NCBI GenBank assembly: GCA_037176845.1
Contig: JAYKXP010000198.1
Coordinates: 1 to 64,000 of the forward strand
Direction of reading: 5' to 3'
From: Paramarasmius palmivorus
Taxonomy: Eukaryota; Basidiomycota; Agaricomycetes; Agaricales; Marasmiaceae
DNA: 64,000 nucleotides
The notes under the pieces are model-generated. The model saw nothing but the letters and a program-made list of their open reading frames with translations, ran no database searches and had not been told where the DNA came from. Both the position numbers and the translations under genes were made by a program. Each line of letters opens with the position of its first letter. Position 1 is the stretch's first letter. Of this stretch, positions 1 through 11,173 are shown one piece after another.

Positions 1-16
1 AATCTCATAGCCTAAT

Positions 17-350
17 GCACTTCTCGAAACAAGGGCCATCAGCTGGTGGTACCAGCACAGCTCGTTCCAACTTCAAGATACCAGCTATCAGTGTTCTGAA
101 ATCGCCATGCTACATGAGTACCAACCTTCCTTTGAGATGGGGGTCTTCAAATCCCGAATACAACGAGGGCCACCAGCTGGTATCATCTTGGTATTATCTT
201 GGTATTATCAAACAGAGATGCGCAGCTTGTTCCAAGATACCCGCATCAGCATGCCTTGCTACATAAGTTCTAGTCCTACTTCGAGATGGGGAACCTCGAA
301 TTCCATCATTACCTCTGTCCTGGTACCATTCAAAGACCTAGGCAGACCCC
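17..350. repeat. Degenerate tandem repeat, about 150-bp unit
   Basis: At least two diverged copies of a unit of about 150 bp lie head to tail. Anchors recur at constant spacing: AGGGCCATCAGCTGGT near 33 and AGGGCCACCAGCTGGT near 166; CAGCTCGTTCCAA near 58 and CAGCTTGTTCCAA near 224; a CATGCTACATGAG-type segment near 107 and 253; GAGATGGGG near 136 and 284. A short TCTTGGTATTA direct repeat sits at 187-208. It precedes the gene starting at 429 and may be part of its upstream region. No coding function is supported. Confidence 0.6.
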
Positions 351-428
351 AGCTTTCTTGCTCTTCCTAACATCTTCGCGAAGTACAACTCAGGGCGTCT
401 AACGTCGAACGGTCTATTCAAGCATTCG

Positions 429-2002
429 ATGTCGACAATTCTGCCTCAGGAGGTCACTTTAATTATGGATGTCGACCATAGCAGCGCAGTACTTTCCGTG
501 GCAGATAATTGGCAGTACTTTGAAGATCCAGTATGGTACGGCGGAAAGATCGCAGTTTTCAACACATGCTCATCATCGGCATCTCTGAATATGTCTTTTC
601 ATGGTATGTTGTCATCGGAGTAGTATCTGCGGAAAGTTCACGATATCTTGCTTAGGGATATCGATTGCACTTTATGGATACGCCCACAACCCCTGGGTTG
701 GTCTGGATAACAATTCTAAATCACCACTTCCCTCATGGAGAGATGTAGTTTCATATTGGTATCAGTCATCATCACTTTCCGACCAAGAACATGAGCTTCA
801 CGCACAGGTCGGTGGCCCTAGTTACATCGACTATGCCCTAATCAAAGCTGGGAGTACCACTAGTTTGGCTGGGGAAACCATTTTCGTTGATGATGCTAAT
901 GACGAAATCTGGTATACTGGACAATGGACGGTTCTCCCGAGTGTCTTGTATAGTCACCAATCTCCAGACCGCACCCCAGGGCCCAAATTACCAGACGGCT
1001 ATCATCACACCGCAAACCGTACTGCTCGTTTCAGTACAACACCTGGAGATTTCTTCGAGTTCCACTTTGCAGGTAAATTATTCTTGATGTGTCGTATAAA
1101 TCTCAGTTCATCGGAATCCGACAGGGACGTCAATATCTGTTTATGGGTTTTATAGCCCTCCCACAAATTATACCGTGGACTTTTTTGTGGACAATGAGAT
1201 TAGTACACAGGTCCAATATCAAGTTGGTGCCAATGAATGGATGATGAATTACAAACTCTATGAGAACACGATGCTCAGTCCAGGGAATCACACTCTTGTA
1301 GTAAAGATCACAAATCTCCAGGATGGCTCTCGCTTCTTCCTGGACTATATCACGTACACACCCTCCTTCTCTTTTGTCCATGAGAAGCCAGCCTTTATGA
1401 GAGTGTCTAATACATCCCTGGTATTATCAGCACCGACACAGCCTTTAGGACTTCCCACTACAGCAATTGTCGGCATTGTAATTGCTGGGCTTTTGTTTGT
1501 GGTATTCGTTGGTACTTTCTACATTCCTTGGATAAGGAGATCTGTATCAAGGAAGGAAGGTGAGTAGATTTCATGGAGAGTCTCCCGCTGGATTTATTGC
1601 AACATATTACATTTAGCAACGGTCGCCTGTAGTGTTGAGTCCTTTGCGACACATTTTCCAAGCGAAACAAAACCAAATCCGCTGAAGTGGAATCCATCCG
1701 AGGACACAAACAACTCTATCGACTCAATAGAGGAGCCAAAGTCTACTTATGAACCACCACGCATACCAGTCGAGGTTCAACAAAACGACGACACAGCCTC
1801 GCTTGCAGTCGAGATGGGGAACTCCGATGACTCCACTCGGGAAGAGCTGTTCGCCAGAATAATCATACTGACAATGGAGGTTAAAAGGCTGGCTCACGAG
1901 AATGCACCACCGGAGTATGGAGGAAGTGATGTCGGTCAGAGGCTGAGTTCACGCTCTGGGGCACTCCCATCTTATTATTCCTGCCATCATAATGGTGCAT
2001 AG
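429..2002 (+). CDS. Single-pass membrane protein with two tandem lectin-like ectodomains (Agaricomycete family)
   Basis: Four exons join in phase: 429-603, 656-1072, 1125-1559, 1617-2002 (470 aa), with introns of 52, 52 and 57 nt bounded by GT-AG. The product has two related beta-rich halves. The second half of each begins with the same signature, ISIALYGYA near residue 60 and TSISVYGFY near residue 198, and the second repeat closes with the family motif HTLVVKITN and a FLDYI segment. A transmembrane helix follows at about 309-332, then a 140-residue cytoplasmic tail with a conserved ELFARIIILTMEVKRL block. In mushroom genomes this architecture is a large family of uncharacterised cell-surface proteins; ligand binding is inference. 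No signal peptide is visible at the chosen ATG, so an upstream first exon may be missing. Tail fragments of the family recur at 58.9-59.3 and 62.1-62.4 kb. Confidence 0.75.
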
Positions 2003-2720
2003 TTTTACACGTGGTACACTCAAGAACAAAGCGAGAGTACCAAAGATAACTCTAGCTAATCGAGATTTACAGACACTCTAGATATGGCATCGGGTCCTTT
2101 GGGGAACATTACAAAAGTAAAATGTTTTGCTGAATATCTAGTCACGGACATTGGACAAATACATATCCCTTGTACAATATTAAATTTTGCGCTTGCCACA
2201 CACAGCTCCAGCCAATAGACCTCAAGGCTGACGCGTTGAGGCAATGAGAAGACCATAACATTTTACTCCAAGTTCGAAAATCGTTCTCCAGCAGATTGGG
2301 AGAACATTTGACACCTAATCCTCGTACTGACTCCTGGAGCTTCTCGGATTTATCACACCAACGACGGAATTACTTCAGAATACTTCCCGCTCTCTTCGGC
2401 AAAGCCTTTCGGAATCTCATCTCGAGGACACATCAAAGAAATGATCTGATCCGTGAAGAATGTAATGATCGCTTTGATCGTGTAGCTCATCAGATATAGT
2501 ATCTGTGAAATTGTGATTCCCTGTCATATAAGTATAGTCGAAATACATAACAAACTGCGGCTGGAATAGACAAACAAATACTCCAACACTCCTGACTCAC
2601 AACAACCGCAACAATTCAACAATCACTATGTGTGCAATGAATAGCACAGTGAGCAGTATCTCTATCTTGCAAGTGATAATGAAAGACAAGAGGAGTGTTA
2701 ATGATGCACGCCTTCGAATG
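2003..2720. other. Intergenic, nothing recognised
   Basis: Only short, non-conserved open frames occur. No repeat or RNA gene was recognised. Confidence 0.5.
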
Positions 2721-2721
2721 T

Positions 2722-3430
2722 ACTGATTCCCTGGGTATAGAGGGGAGGTACTTCAATAGTCCGTGTAGGGGCATTGGAATGATCTGTGGATAATCCAATA
2801 ACTGCCATTGGAATGAATGGCCGGGGCTTCCTTTGCCTGGACTCATTCCAATGTGCTTCCCGTACCTTTTTCGTAATGATTAATCGGTACCTTTATTAAA
2901 ATGGAATTAAGCCGGATTGAACAAGCGACAGAGAGGATCATTAATAATAATAAGAAAAACCATAATATAACTACTACACCATCAGACTGTGCACAGTTCC
3001 ACCCCATATTGAGGAAAGTGCGAAGCAAAGCGGAGCACTTCTCCTTAGGTTAAGGGTTAGGTGTTAGAAGGGGGGCGCGGGGGGGGTGAAACCCCCCACA
3101 AAAAGGGTTAGGGGATAGGCATATTTTTAAGGGGAGGGTGCGGGGGGGGGAATGCCCCCGCGGTTAGGGGTTAGGGGATAAAACCTAGCAGAATTAATAA
3201 ACTTGATGGCTCAGTGGTTTGCGTGACTATCATACTGCATTATCTAAGCCTATCCTTTAGGTTCTCCGTTCAACTCTCTACGCTTTATTTTACTTATTTA
3301 AATTTGCACGAGCTCATTGGAATGAGTCCAGGCAAAGGAAGCCCCGGCCATTCATTCCAATGGCAGGTATTGGATTATCCATGCGTCATTCCAATGACCC
3401 TACATGGATTCCTCGGTACTTATAGTGCAG
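2722..3430. mobile_element. Fold-back / MITE-like element with long inverted arms
   Basis: Two inverted arms of about 115-130 bp face each other: 2722-2853 (reverse) and 3315-3430 (forward). The innermost 50 or so bases of each arm (2803-2853 and 3315-3369) are almost identical. Each arm contains the 10-mer CATTGGAATG and its reverse complement CATTCCAATG several times, so each arm can fold on itself. The 460-bp spacer is partly G-rich (3040-3190). No transposase is encoded. The outer ends and any target duplication could not be fixed by eye. Confidence 0.65.
3040..3190. repeat. G-rich, telomere-like degenerate repeats
   Basis: The stretch has repeated GGGTTAGG/TTAGGGG words and runs of 8-9 G, for example around 3079 and 3142, inside the spacer of the fold-back element. 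TTAGGG is the usual basidiomycete telomere unit. The array is too irregular to be a functional telomere and may be an interstitial remnant or simple G-rich DNA. Confidence 0.4.
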
Positions 3431-3449
3431 GGGTAGAAAGCTAAAACAG

Positions 3450-4950
3450 AACTGAATACCAAGCCAAATCACAATATGAAAGAGAGAATACCCATAACCC
3501 CCTCGTGTCCAGCTCCGGAACTGCTTCAGCTGAGTGCTGAGGTTCGACCAGAAAACGTCACTTCCAATGAATGTATCGCAACAGGGTAGTCCAGATACAC
3601 AGCTACTAGTTGCAGGAACATGCTGCTCTCTTCCGGATCCATGAGAACTGCGAGTCACGCATACAACGGAGAGCATGGTGACTGATATTCACATCTAATA
3701 GAAAGGAAGGGAACAATAATCAGTCGGGCCTTCGAAGGTCTACTTGACAATATTGCCCTGCTTCCGCAATGGAGAAGCAGAGCAGTGAGGGCGTCACCTT
3801 CAAGTGCATTGAGATAGGCTGTACCAAGCCCACTCCCTGTTTTGCATCTTGATGACAACAAAGACGAGAAGCTGAAGAGTGTCGAGGTGGGAGAAACAGG
3901 AAATGGTAAAAAACTGGTAATGGTAGAAACCACACCCAGGAACGGTATGCAATTATATGCCCATACCCATGCCATTTTCCCTAACACCACAAACCACAAT
4001 AAGGGAATGACCATGCCTTCGCTTCATACACGTCGCAAGCCATGAGGAGGATGTATGTGCCTGGAACATGTACGGTGTTTAGAGCGGCGATAGCATCGCA
4101 CCCCGACTCGGGGTATTCAGATCAGATACAAAGTACGCAGTAAAGATAAGGAGACTTGAAGTATTCACATAACCGTTCCTATGCCGCTACAGCAATACTT
4201 GTTACTGAGTCGAACGAGAAGGAAAGCGCATTGGGATGCAGAAATGACGGTAATGGTGCCGAATCGGTTTTTGCGACGAGGGATAAGAGGCCGTGATGTG
4301 ACTACAAAGAAGAAACGCGTCCGGCGGGGCGTGGAGGTGAAGAGGATAAGTTCACGAAATCCAGAGCGGCAATCACCTAACATGACAAAGAGTACGGTTT
4401 TGCCTTTCCCATAGCCATTTCATACCCAACACCATCGCTTCTCTCCTTCTCATCCCAGATGACGATAGGCAAACGATTCCCTGCATTTCCGCTGCTCGTG
4501 GACATTAGTCACAAAACACAAGGAGGATGCATGCCTGCGTGACTGCATTCCGTAAAATGTGCTGATGTGACAAAGGGAGGTAGAGTGGTGATAGCACCAT
4601 AGCAAAGCAGGTACGAAGGGCGAAAAGTGAAGCCTGTTTGATCTGCGTAGGGGTAGAAGTGTAAGAATCACGAGGTTGAGTACCGGCCCTGATATCGTAG
4701 AGAGAAATACCCACAAAGCCTATGCAACTTTCCTGTCCTTGCGTCCCTTCCTCTAACCCCTCGCTAAAGATGGCAACTCGCAGCCGACGAACAAGGCGCG
4801 TTGGAGTACCGTTGTATCATAGACGCTCGTTACTCGGGAAGTGCCGCATGCCGCGGTGAACACCTTGCTTGTCTGCAATGCGAATACGAAGTTCAGATGT
4901 GAATCAACATTATAAATGGACAAGACAAGGAAGGTAGTGATCGTAACTGA
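3450..4950. other. Intergenic, no gene supported
   Basis: Open frames on both strands are short and overlap one another without recognisable domains or consistent splice structure. No repeat boundary was recognised. Confidence 0.4.
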
Positions 4951-4959
4951 TATTAAGCA

Positions 4960-5262
4960 GGTGACGAGGACGCATCAGGATGTAAAGTATGACAGTGTGT
5001 ACCAGAGGCAAGATGGGGAGCAGTAGCGAAAAGCCTCAGAATCTCACATACATCTGTAACGTGCATATTCTTCAAACCATCCTTCTTGCCACCAGTGATG
5101 ATGTGAGCAAGTATGAACTTGATGCGAACAACGGAATCAAAGTGTAAGTTGGCACAACCCTTGACGGTCACTGCCCATGGTCAAGTGGGAATAAGGGCTT
5201 GATGACATCGAGAGCGACTTGAAGGGCCTTAGGCAAGTACGTGGGCTGGTTGTCGGTCATGT
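4960..5262 (-). pseudogene. Possible decayed coding fragment, unknown family
   Basis: On the minus strand a short frame starts at an ATG near 5262 and reads a compact segment containing PTYLPKALQVALDVIKPLF before a stop near 5174. A second frame then runs from about 5171 to 4953, with phrases such as VRIKFILAHI and DVCEILRLFATAP. The composition is coding-like and the two pieces abut, which would fit one gene broken by a stop or frame change. The family was not recognised and the call is weak. Confidence 0.25.
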
Positions 5263-5263
5263 G

Positions 5264-7171
5264 AGACAGGACTGTGGATCAGCATGTTATGATAACATTG
5301 ACAGTGGACGCGCTAACGGGCCGGATATGGTTCGTCGACAGTGCCTGGAATGAAATGTTGTTAGGGCCTAGTTTAATTTAAAGAGGGATATAGAACTACG
5401 AAACCTAGTTAGCAACAAAGATTGTTCCTCGATAGACTCTGAGAATCCTGAAAGGCACAGAGTCTGGGACCTAGGATAAAAACAAGGGGATATCACACTG
5501 CGAGGGAAGAACATCTAGTACTGCATTGGGCTGTCACCAAGTTCTGGTTGGTGGTAGGCATTCTAAAAGACACTTGCGAGGCTCCGACAAACGCGTGAAG
5601 TATTCACCGGTCACTTGAGACGACGTTAGGTTGAAGAGATTGAATACAATGACAAAGGCGGGTCACAACAGTAGAAAAACGTCCTATGAAACGAAAACAA
5701 GTTAGAGAAGTTAGAGGATAGAGATATTAGAACGTGCGAAAAATTCTCTGTAGCTCTGCCTCCACCACTTTACTGTCTTCGTACATCCAAGGAGATGTCG
5801 ACTATTGGAACAGCTGACGTGACAACGCGACGAAAGTTGGATGAAAGCTTGCAAAATGTGATGACGTCATGTTTGTCCTTATTTTCCATACAGGTTGGTT
5901 CCCACGCAATTTCATTCAGTGAGAGACCTTGACAAGCAAGGTGATCGCGGCACCTATGACGGGTCCACGTGGCGGAGTAGGCACATCTGATGACGCAAGC
6001 GCTTGGTTGTCGATTTTGAAGTTAGTTAACCCTATCAGCCAGATTCAAAGGGCATTGATGAATGGTGAACACTTGCATTACTTTTTGGTGGATGTTCTCG
6101 AGCAAGCTGTAGGAGGCTGTAGGATCATTCAATTGACTCCTACCTAAATGTATCAAAGGAAACGACAAGACTGAAAACTTGCACACCTCAAACACAGAGC
6201 TATCTAGCACAAGACCATTCCACCCATAAAAACAATGTTGTGTTAAGGGTCTTGAAAGCGCAAAGATACTGAGTGTGGAAAAGGCAAAGTGTCTTTCAAG
6301 TTCAAGTTACTGTAGAAGTCTGGTTCGAAAGCCATGGTAGTTTGTGAGTAAGCCAGAACACGAGGCGCTAGGATTTGATGGCCATGATTAAGCGGCTGTG
6401 TGAGATCTTTTCAGCTCCTTCCTTTCTTGTTTCCCTCATCATTTTCTTTCAACCCAACTCAGAGCACATTTTTTAGTGTTCATTGCATGGTGATTATCTG
6501 GACTCGTGCCCCTCCCTTGTCACATGATATCTTGATATTAGGACCTAATTAACCTCTAGGAATCCCAAATCCATCGTTAACCCTCTACTTAATATCGTTT
6601 TTAACCCTTAATCCTAATTAGGACTTAGGGGTTAAGTCCAACACTGTTTTGAACCGCAATGTCCATCGTCTCTTTTGCTCTTCACTGGTATTCTCCCCAA
6701 AATACTGTTTCCAAGCCTTAGGGTAAGTTTTTCACCGTCATCTTTTTGTCCATCTTCTCAATCATCCTCTAGCCCTCGAATCAAAAATCTGTATTTCGTC
6801 AACAAGCTCCCAACAAGGCTTCAATGCACTCTTCTTCAACTCCACCTTTTTGACAACCAGATCAGCTAGCTATGGCCCAATATTTCATCTCAAGCCGACT
6901 TCAAGACCGACTTCACCTCGCAGGTCCATCCGGTTCCAGGGTTAGGACATTGTAGCGGAACGGGGTCGTTTCTAAATGTGTTGACAACTCCCATCACACG
7001 CTGTTCCTTCCTCCCGCGTACATTCTCGCCCCAGGGCGGTATACCTTCCGTTCACAGATCGAACGTCAATTGACACATTGCATCGTTCGGGATCGACCTC
7101 CCGATTTCTATCGCTTCATCGTTTCATCGTCCGTTCATTATATGGTTTCATCTTCGTGCAAATCGCTATCA
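5264..7171. other. Duplicated intergenic block A, left part
   Basis: No gene is supported. From about 5980 the DNA resembles block B at 13.69-15.6 kb. Both have a GATGACGCAAGC word (5990, 13696; also 20549), a CAAGCCTTA(A)GGTAAGTTTTT segment (6712, 13751), a CGTCAACAAGCTCCC segment (6797, 13835), and similar spacing to the tRNA-Gln copies. 'Block A' here means this stretch plus 7172-7443 and 10379-10800. Confidence 0.5.
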
Positions 7172-7250
7172 GGTGCTATAGTGTAGTGGGATTCTGATGG
7201 CCCAATACCCGCAATCTTCCCGAAACCCAGGTTCGAATCCTGGTAGCACC
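7172..7250 (+). pseudogene. tRNA-Gln(CUG) pseudogene with D-arm deletion
   Basis: The acceptor halves GGTGCTA (7172) and TAGCACC (7244-7250) pair, the T-arm (CCAGG TTCGAAT CCTGG) is perfect and the CTG anticodon context is kept. Compared with the full copy at 15086-15178, about 11 bases are missing after TAGTGG. This removes the 3' half of the D-arm and the first part of the anticodon stem. An intron-like insert follows the anticodon. With that deletion it is unlikely to fold as a normal tRNA. Confidence 0.7.
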
Positions 7251-7443
7251 TACTCGTCCTTCGTGTAGCTCGAGTTTTATCATCGTTCAATAACCCATCG
7301 TGTTTCCGTTGCTTCTCTCTATTTTCCCTCGATTCACGGCACTATGTAGCCTCTTTCCTGCCTACAAGCGGATGCTATCGGTGATCAAGACTGGTTCCTG
7401 ATTTCATCGATGCACGGGTGGGCAGATGTAGATGCTTTGGCGG

Positions 7444-8312
7444 TGTCGTCCGTTCTTAGCGAACTAATGAAGACTCCTGCAGCACGTAACATTAGTGGGC
7501 AGGTAACCTCCTGGTGACTGGATAATAGGATTCGAGAGTACCAAACTCGAAAACGTTGGCCGACGGAACTTTTGTAACTGAGTAAACTGATGATGAACTA
7601 AGCTTCGCTACACTAGCGTTTCACTCTGGAAACTACTAACTAATGTATATGAAACCAAACTTCTGATACTTGACTGAAACTGGACTTGGCTATACCAGTG
7701 TTTCACTCTGGAAACTACTAACTGATATATGCAGAACCAAGCCAAATAAATGAACAGTGGACTAGACTTGACAGTAACTAGTCTAAAACTTGGGGTGAGG
7801 AATGATAGCTGTATGAAGCTAAAATGTATTTTCCTGGGGTGTACCTACGATTACAGCTCCTTATATACTTTTTCAGTGTGCTAAAAATAGAACTATGGAT
7901 CAGTCAGCGAACTATCTAACTGAGTCAGAAACTATCAATCGAGGGTGCAAACATGAGTTTTGGGGTACAAAGTGTTATAAATCAAGGGTCCATTCATGAT
8001 TCTAGGGTTCTTTTGCTTATGAATCAGGTATTTCTTTGTGCGACTCATGCACTTGAGTAATTCTGGATCAATCTGAATCAATCTGAGTCAGTCTGAGTCA
8101 ATTTGAGTCATTCTGAGTCATTCAAAAGCTGTGGCAGCTATGAGGCTGTGTTGATCCCTAAAATAGAATAAGCATAGAATATCATAGAAAGGTAAGCATA
8201 GGGCATAAGGCATAGAAAATAGAAAGGTTGGGCATAGAGTACTTGTATCATAATATCAAGAAAAAGCGCAAAACTTTGGGTCACTATGTAAATACCATTT
8301 TGTGGTATTACA
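7444..8312 (-). repeat. 3' LTR of gag-only element
   Basis: 869-bp direct repeat identical by eye to 9510-10378. It contains two imperfect copies of a unit including TTTCACTCTGGAAACTACTA (near 7619 and 7702). It also has a run of ten-base units of the type AATCTGAGTC at about 8059-8125. Confidence 0.85.
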
Positions 8313-8468
8313 TCCACGGGGAACTCAGAGATTGCAACTGTCCTCAGTTGCTATGCTTCACTGAGTACTAATCATCATCTTCAGAGTCAAATATTTCATC
8401 ATATGTGGGGTTAAGTTCATCTTGTTCTGTATGATCGAATGAATCATCCGAGGTCAGTAATCCTGATG

Positions 8469-9419
8469 CTAGCTGTTGGACTCTTGAATCTTTTTGGGAT
8501 ATGTAGGGTAGCAGTCGGGTTGAAGGAATAGCCATATCATGCAAGGAATAGCCATATCATGCTTAGGATCCATTTCTCGAAGGCGGCGATTAAGTTTCTT
8601 ACGAAGGGATTTGTGAATTCCGTGGAAGAAGTATTCTGATTGCTGCTGCTCTGTCATGAGTTTAGCATCTAGAACAGGGCCTGCAATACGAACAAAACCC
8701 CTTGTATACTTGAGGAATGAACTGATATCTTTGATCTTCTTATGCTTTGCTTTATCGGTAAACTTGCGAAGGTGGCGTAACTTGTACTTGCGGTCCTTAC
8801 GAGTTGCATCGTACATCTCAAATAAGGTTTTGATTAATGCTGTCCAGTCATGTTTCCTGAAGGCTTCACATCCTTCAACAAACTCTCTAACCTTACGGGA
8901 AGAGTAAGACAACACTGCTTGACATCGATCTTCAGAATCATATACATTGTACTTGGTGAATAGACGTAGAAGGTGTGTAACAAAGTATCGGACTTTGTAC
9001 GATTGACCTTTAAACTTTTCGGGGGCCTCTCTGTGTCCCAAAGGTGGAAGTGACAGAAAGGATGGAGTCACGCTAATATCGCCTGAACTCATTTTCGGTG
9101 GATGCTGTTTCAAAGGAATTGATTTCCTAAAGTCGGTAGTAGGTTGAGGAGCTGACAATGGGGAACCAAGTGAAGGTCCTTCGGATTTTGTTGGAGAAGT
9201 TGGGGTAGATTGATTGATAGACTCGGAAGTAGGCTTTCGGGTTTCAGTAAACAGAGGATCGGGCTGAGCTGGAGATTGCTTCTGTGTGTTTGGAGATTCT
9301 TGTGCTTTTGCTTCTTCAGTAGAAGGCTGTGATGTGTTGGTTTCAAAGGTAGATGATGAATCTGGTTTAACTCCCTTTGTTGGAGTTGCTGAACCAGAAT
9401 TTGATGTAGACGTGGACAT
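8469..9419 (-). CDS. Gag-like protein of the LTR element, C-terminus frameshifted
   Basis: The ORF encodes 316 aa. Residues 1-120 are Ser/Thr/Pro-rich and disordered. A helical, basic core follows, with phrases such as GQSYKVRYFVTHLLRLF and SFLKYTRGFVRIAGPVL, typical of fungal retrotransposon capsid proteins. No zinc knuckle is visible. Near the end a 20-bp direct duplication (about 8522-8561) shifts the frame. In the other frame the coding sequence continues past it to a stop at 8368-8370 with an acidic tail, so the original protein was probably longer. It is the only ORF between the LTRs, so pol would have to be supplied in trans. Confidence 0.7.
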   Translation of the reverse strand: MSTSTSNSGSATPTKGVKPDSSSTFETNTSQPSTEEAKAQESPNTQKQSPAQPDPLFTETRKPTSESINQSTPTSPTKSEGPSLGSPLSAPQPTTDFRKSIPLKQHPPKMSSGDISVTPSFLSLPPLGHREAPEKFKGQSYKVRYFVTHLLRLFTKYNVYDSEDRCQAVLSYSSRKVREFVEGCEAFRKHDWTALIKTLFEMYDATRKDRKYKLRHLRKFTDKAKHKKIKDISSFLKYTRGFVRIAGPVLDAKLMTEQQQSEYFFHGIHKSLRKKLNRRLREMDPKHDMAIPCMIWLFLQPDCYPTYPKKIQESNS

Positions 9420-9487
9420 AAACTTGCTGAAAGATAATGGACTTGAGTTCGTTCCAAGATGGGGTAACTAGCAAAATATACTAAATC

Positions 9488-9505
9488 TCCCCACGTTGGC
9501 CACCA
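9488..9505 (-). promoter_or_regulatory. Primer-binding-like site
   Basis: On the minus strand, four bases after the 5' LTR, the sequence TGGTGGCCAACGTGGGGA starts with the TGG expected for pairing with a tRNA 3' CCA. The outer element at 22979-39556 has the same site with one difference (38811-38828). It matches no tRNA in this window. Confidence 0.55.
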
Positions 9506-9509
9506 CTGA

Positions 9510-10378
9510 TGTCGTCCGTTCTTAGCGAACTAATGAAGACTCCTGCAGCACGTAACATTAGTGGGCAGGTAACCTCCTGGTGACTGGATAATAGGATTCG
9601 AGAGTACCAAACTCGAAAACGTTGGCCGACGGAACTTTTGTAACTGAGTAAACTGATGATGAACTAAGCTTCGCTACACTAGCGTTTCACTCTGGAAACT
9701 ACTAACTAATGTATATGAAACCAAACTTCTGATACTTGACTGAAACTGGACTTGGCTATACCAGTGTTTCACTCTGGAAACTACTAACTGATATATGCAG
9801 AACCAAGCCAAATAAATGAACAGTGGACTAGACTTGACAGTAACTAGTCTAAAACTTGGGGTGAGGAATGATAGCTGTATGAAGCTAAAATGTATTTTCC
9901 TGGGGTGTACCTACGATTACAGCTCCTTATATACTTTTTCAGTGTGCTAAAAATAGAACTATGGATCAGTCAGCGAACTATCTAACTGAGTCAGAAACTA
10001 TCAATCGAGGGTGCAAACATGAGTTTTGGGGTACAAAGTGTTATAAATCAAGGGTCCATTCATGATTCTAGGGTTCTTTTGCTTATGAATCAGGTATTTC
10101 TTTGTGCGACTCATGCACTTGAGTAATTCTGGATCAATCTGAATCAATCTGAGTCAGTCTGAGTCAATTTGAGTCATTCTGAGTCATTCAAAAGCTGTGG
10201 CAGCTATGAGGCTGTGTTGATCCCTAAAATAGAATAAGCATAGAATATCATAGAAAGGTAAGCATAGGGCATAAGGCATAGAAAATAGAAAGGTTGGGCA
10301 TAGAGTACTTGTATCATAATATCAAGAAAAAGCGCAAAACTTTGGGTCACTATGTAAATACCATTTTGTGGTATTACA
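9510..10378 (-). repeat. 5' LTR of gag-only element
   Basis: 869-bp direct repeat. In element orientation it begins TGTAATACC and would contain promoter and polyadenylation signals. Confidence 0.85.
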
Positions 10379-11160
10379 GCAGATCACGTTCTTCCTGAAT
10401 CTCGAACAATGATTCCTTCAATTCACTCATGTATGTACACCACGTCTTCTTGGTTCCACGCTTTACAAGTGACATCGTTTTAGTTTTGGTCCATCAATCA
10501 CCAGAACAGGATCGGCCTTTTAGTCACGCGTTGTTCATCGTTCATCTTATCATCCATTTATGGGCGCTTAGATCGCTGAAATCCCCGGCTTTTCAGTCCG
10601 CTCGTTCAAGATCAGCTTCTTCATCTACACGCCCTTCATCACAACGCCCATGTCCTAGATCAGCGCTAGTAGAATAGGTGCTGTGGCATATCGGTCATTT
10701 AATCCTTCCGCTGTCCACTCCCATCTCCTGGTCGACGTTATCTCCCGTTGTTCAGGCGGAACGTGTCAACTTGGCGTCTGGTGCTCGTAGTGACTGCGAG
10801 CTTGCAGATATCTACACCCACAGCACATAACCAAGACTTGGGCATCAAAGATGACCAAGACAGTCATACTAGGTGGCACTGATCACTGATGGAAGATTCC
10901 GACCTGAGCGCTCAGCGAGTCCCAGCAAGGTTTTCAATTCAGTGACCATAGCGAGGGAATGAAATTCTTTGAGCCAGATACTGTACCATACCTTGGTAGT
11001 GCCCATTCGTGACTGTATACCAAGACTTACTCCTATAACGTGTCGCAAGACACCGTTGTTGCTACTGCTTGTACTGACGGATTCGTTGATCCGTTTCATT
11101 GATTGCATCTGTCCGAGTTGTAAGCTAATTGCCGTGGAAACACAGCGTGGTGCCCTGTCA
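10379..11160. other. Duplicated block A, right part; no gene
   Basis: Continues the block interrupted by the LTR element. Segments resemble 15400-15580 (TCAATCACCAGAACAGGATCGG versus TTGATCACCAAACAAGGATCGG) and 15990-16050 (TTCCGCTGTCCA and ACGTTATCTCCCG in both). From about 10800 to 11160 nothing was recognised. Confidence 0.5.
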
Positions 11161-11173
11161 CGCCAAGCTAGTG

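Larger units (their letters stand above)
7444..10378 (-). mobile_element. Gag-only (non-autonomous) LTR retrotransposon
   Basis: Two 869-bp direct repeats, 7444-8312 and 9510-10378, flank a 1197-bp interior. They look identical by eye. The ends read TGTCG...TTACA on the plus strand, that is TGTAA...GACA in element orientation. The interior carries one gag-like ORF on the minus strand and no protease, reverse transcriptase or integrase. A primer-binding-like site follows the 5' LTR. Identical LTRs point to a recent insertion. A convincing target duplication was not found: the flanks read GGCGG on the left and GCAGA on the right. It sits inside duplicated block A. Confidence 0.85.

Noticed and set aside
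3318..3369. Peptide SPGKGSPGHSFQWQ encoded identically on both arms
   Set aside because: Identity follows from the inverted DNA repeat. No conserved start, length or context supports a protein.
3655..4014. 119-codon minus frame
   Set aside because: Hydrophobic, but no start context, splice structure or recognisable domain. Overlapping frames are equally long.
8059..8125. Possible CRISPR-like or satellite array
   Set aside because: These are short, ten-base imperfect repeats within an LTR, without spacers. The context is eukaryotic.
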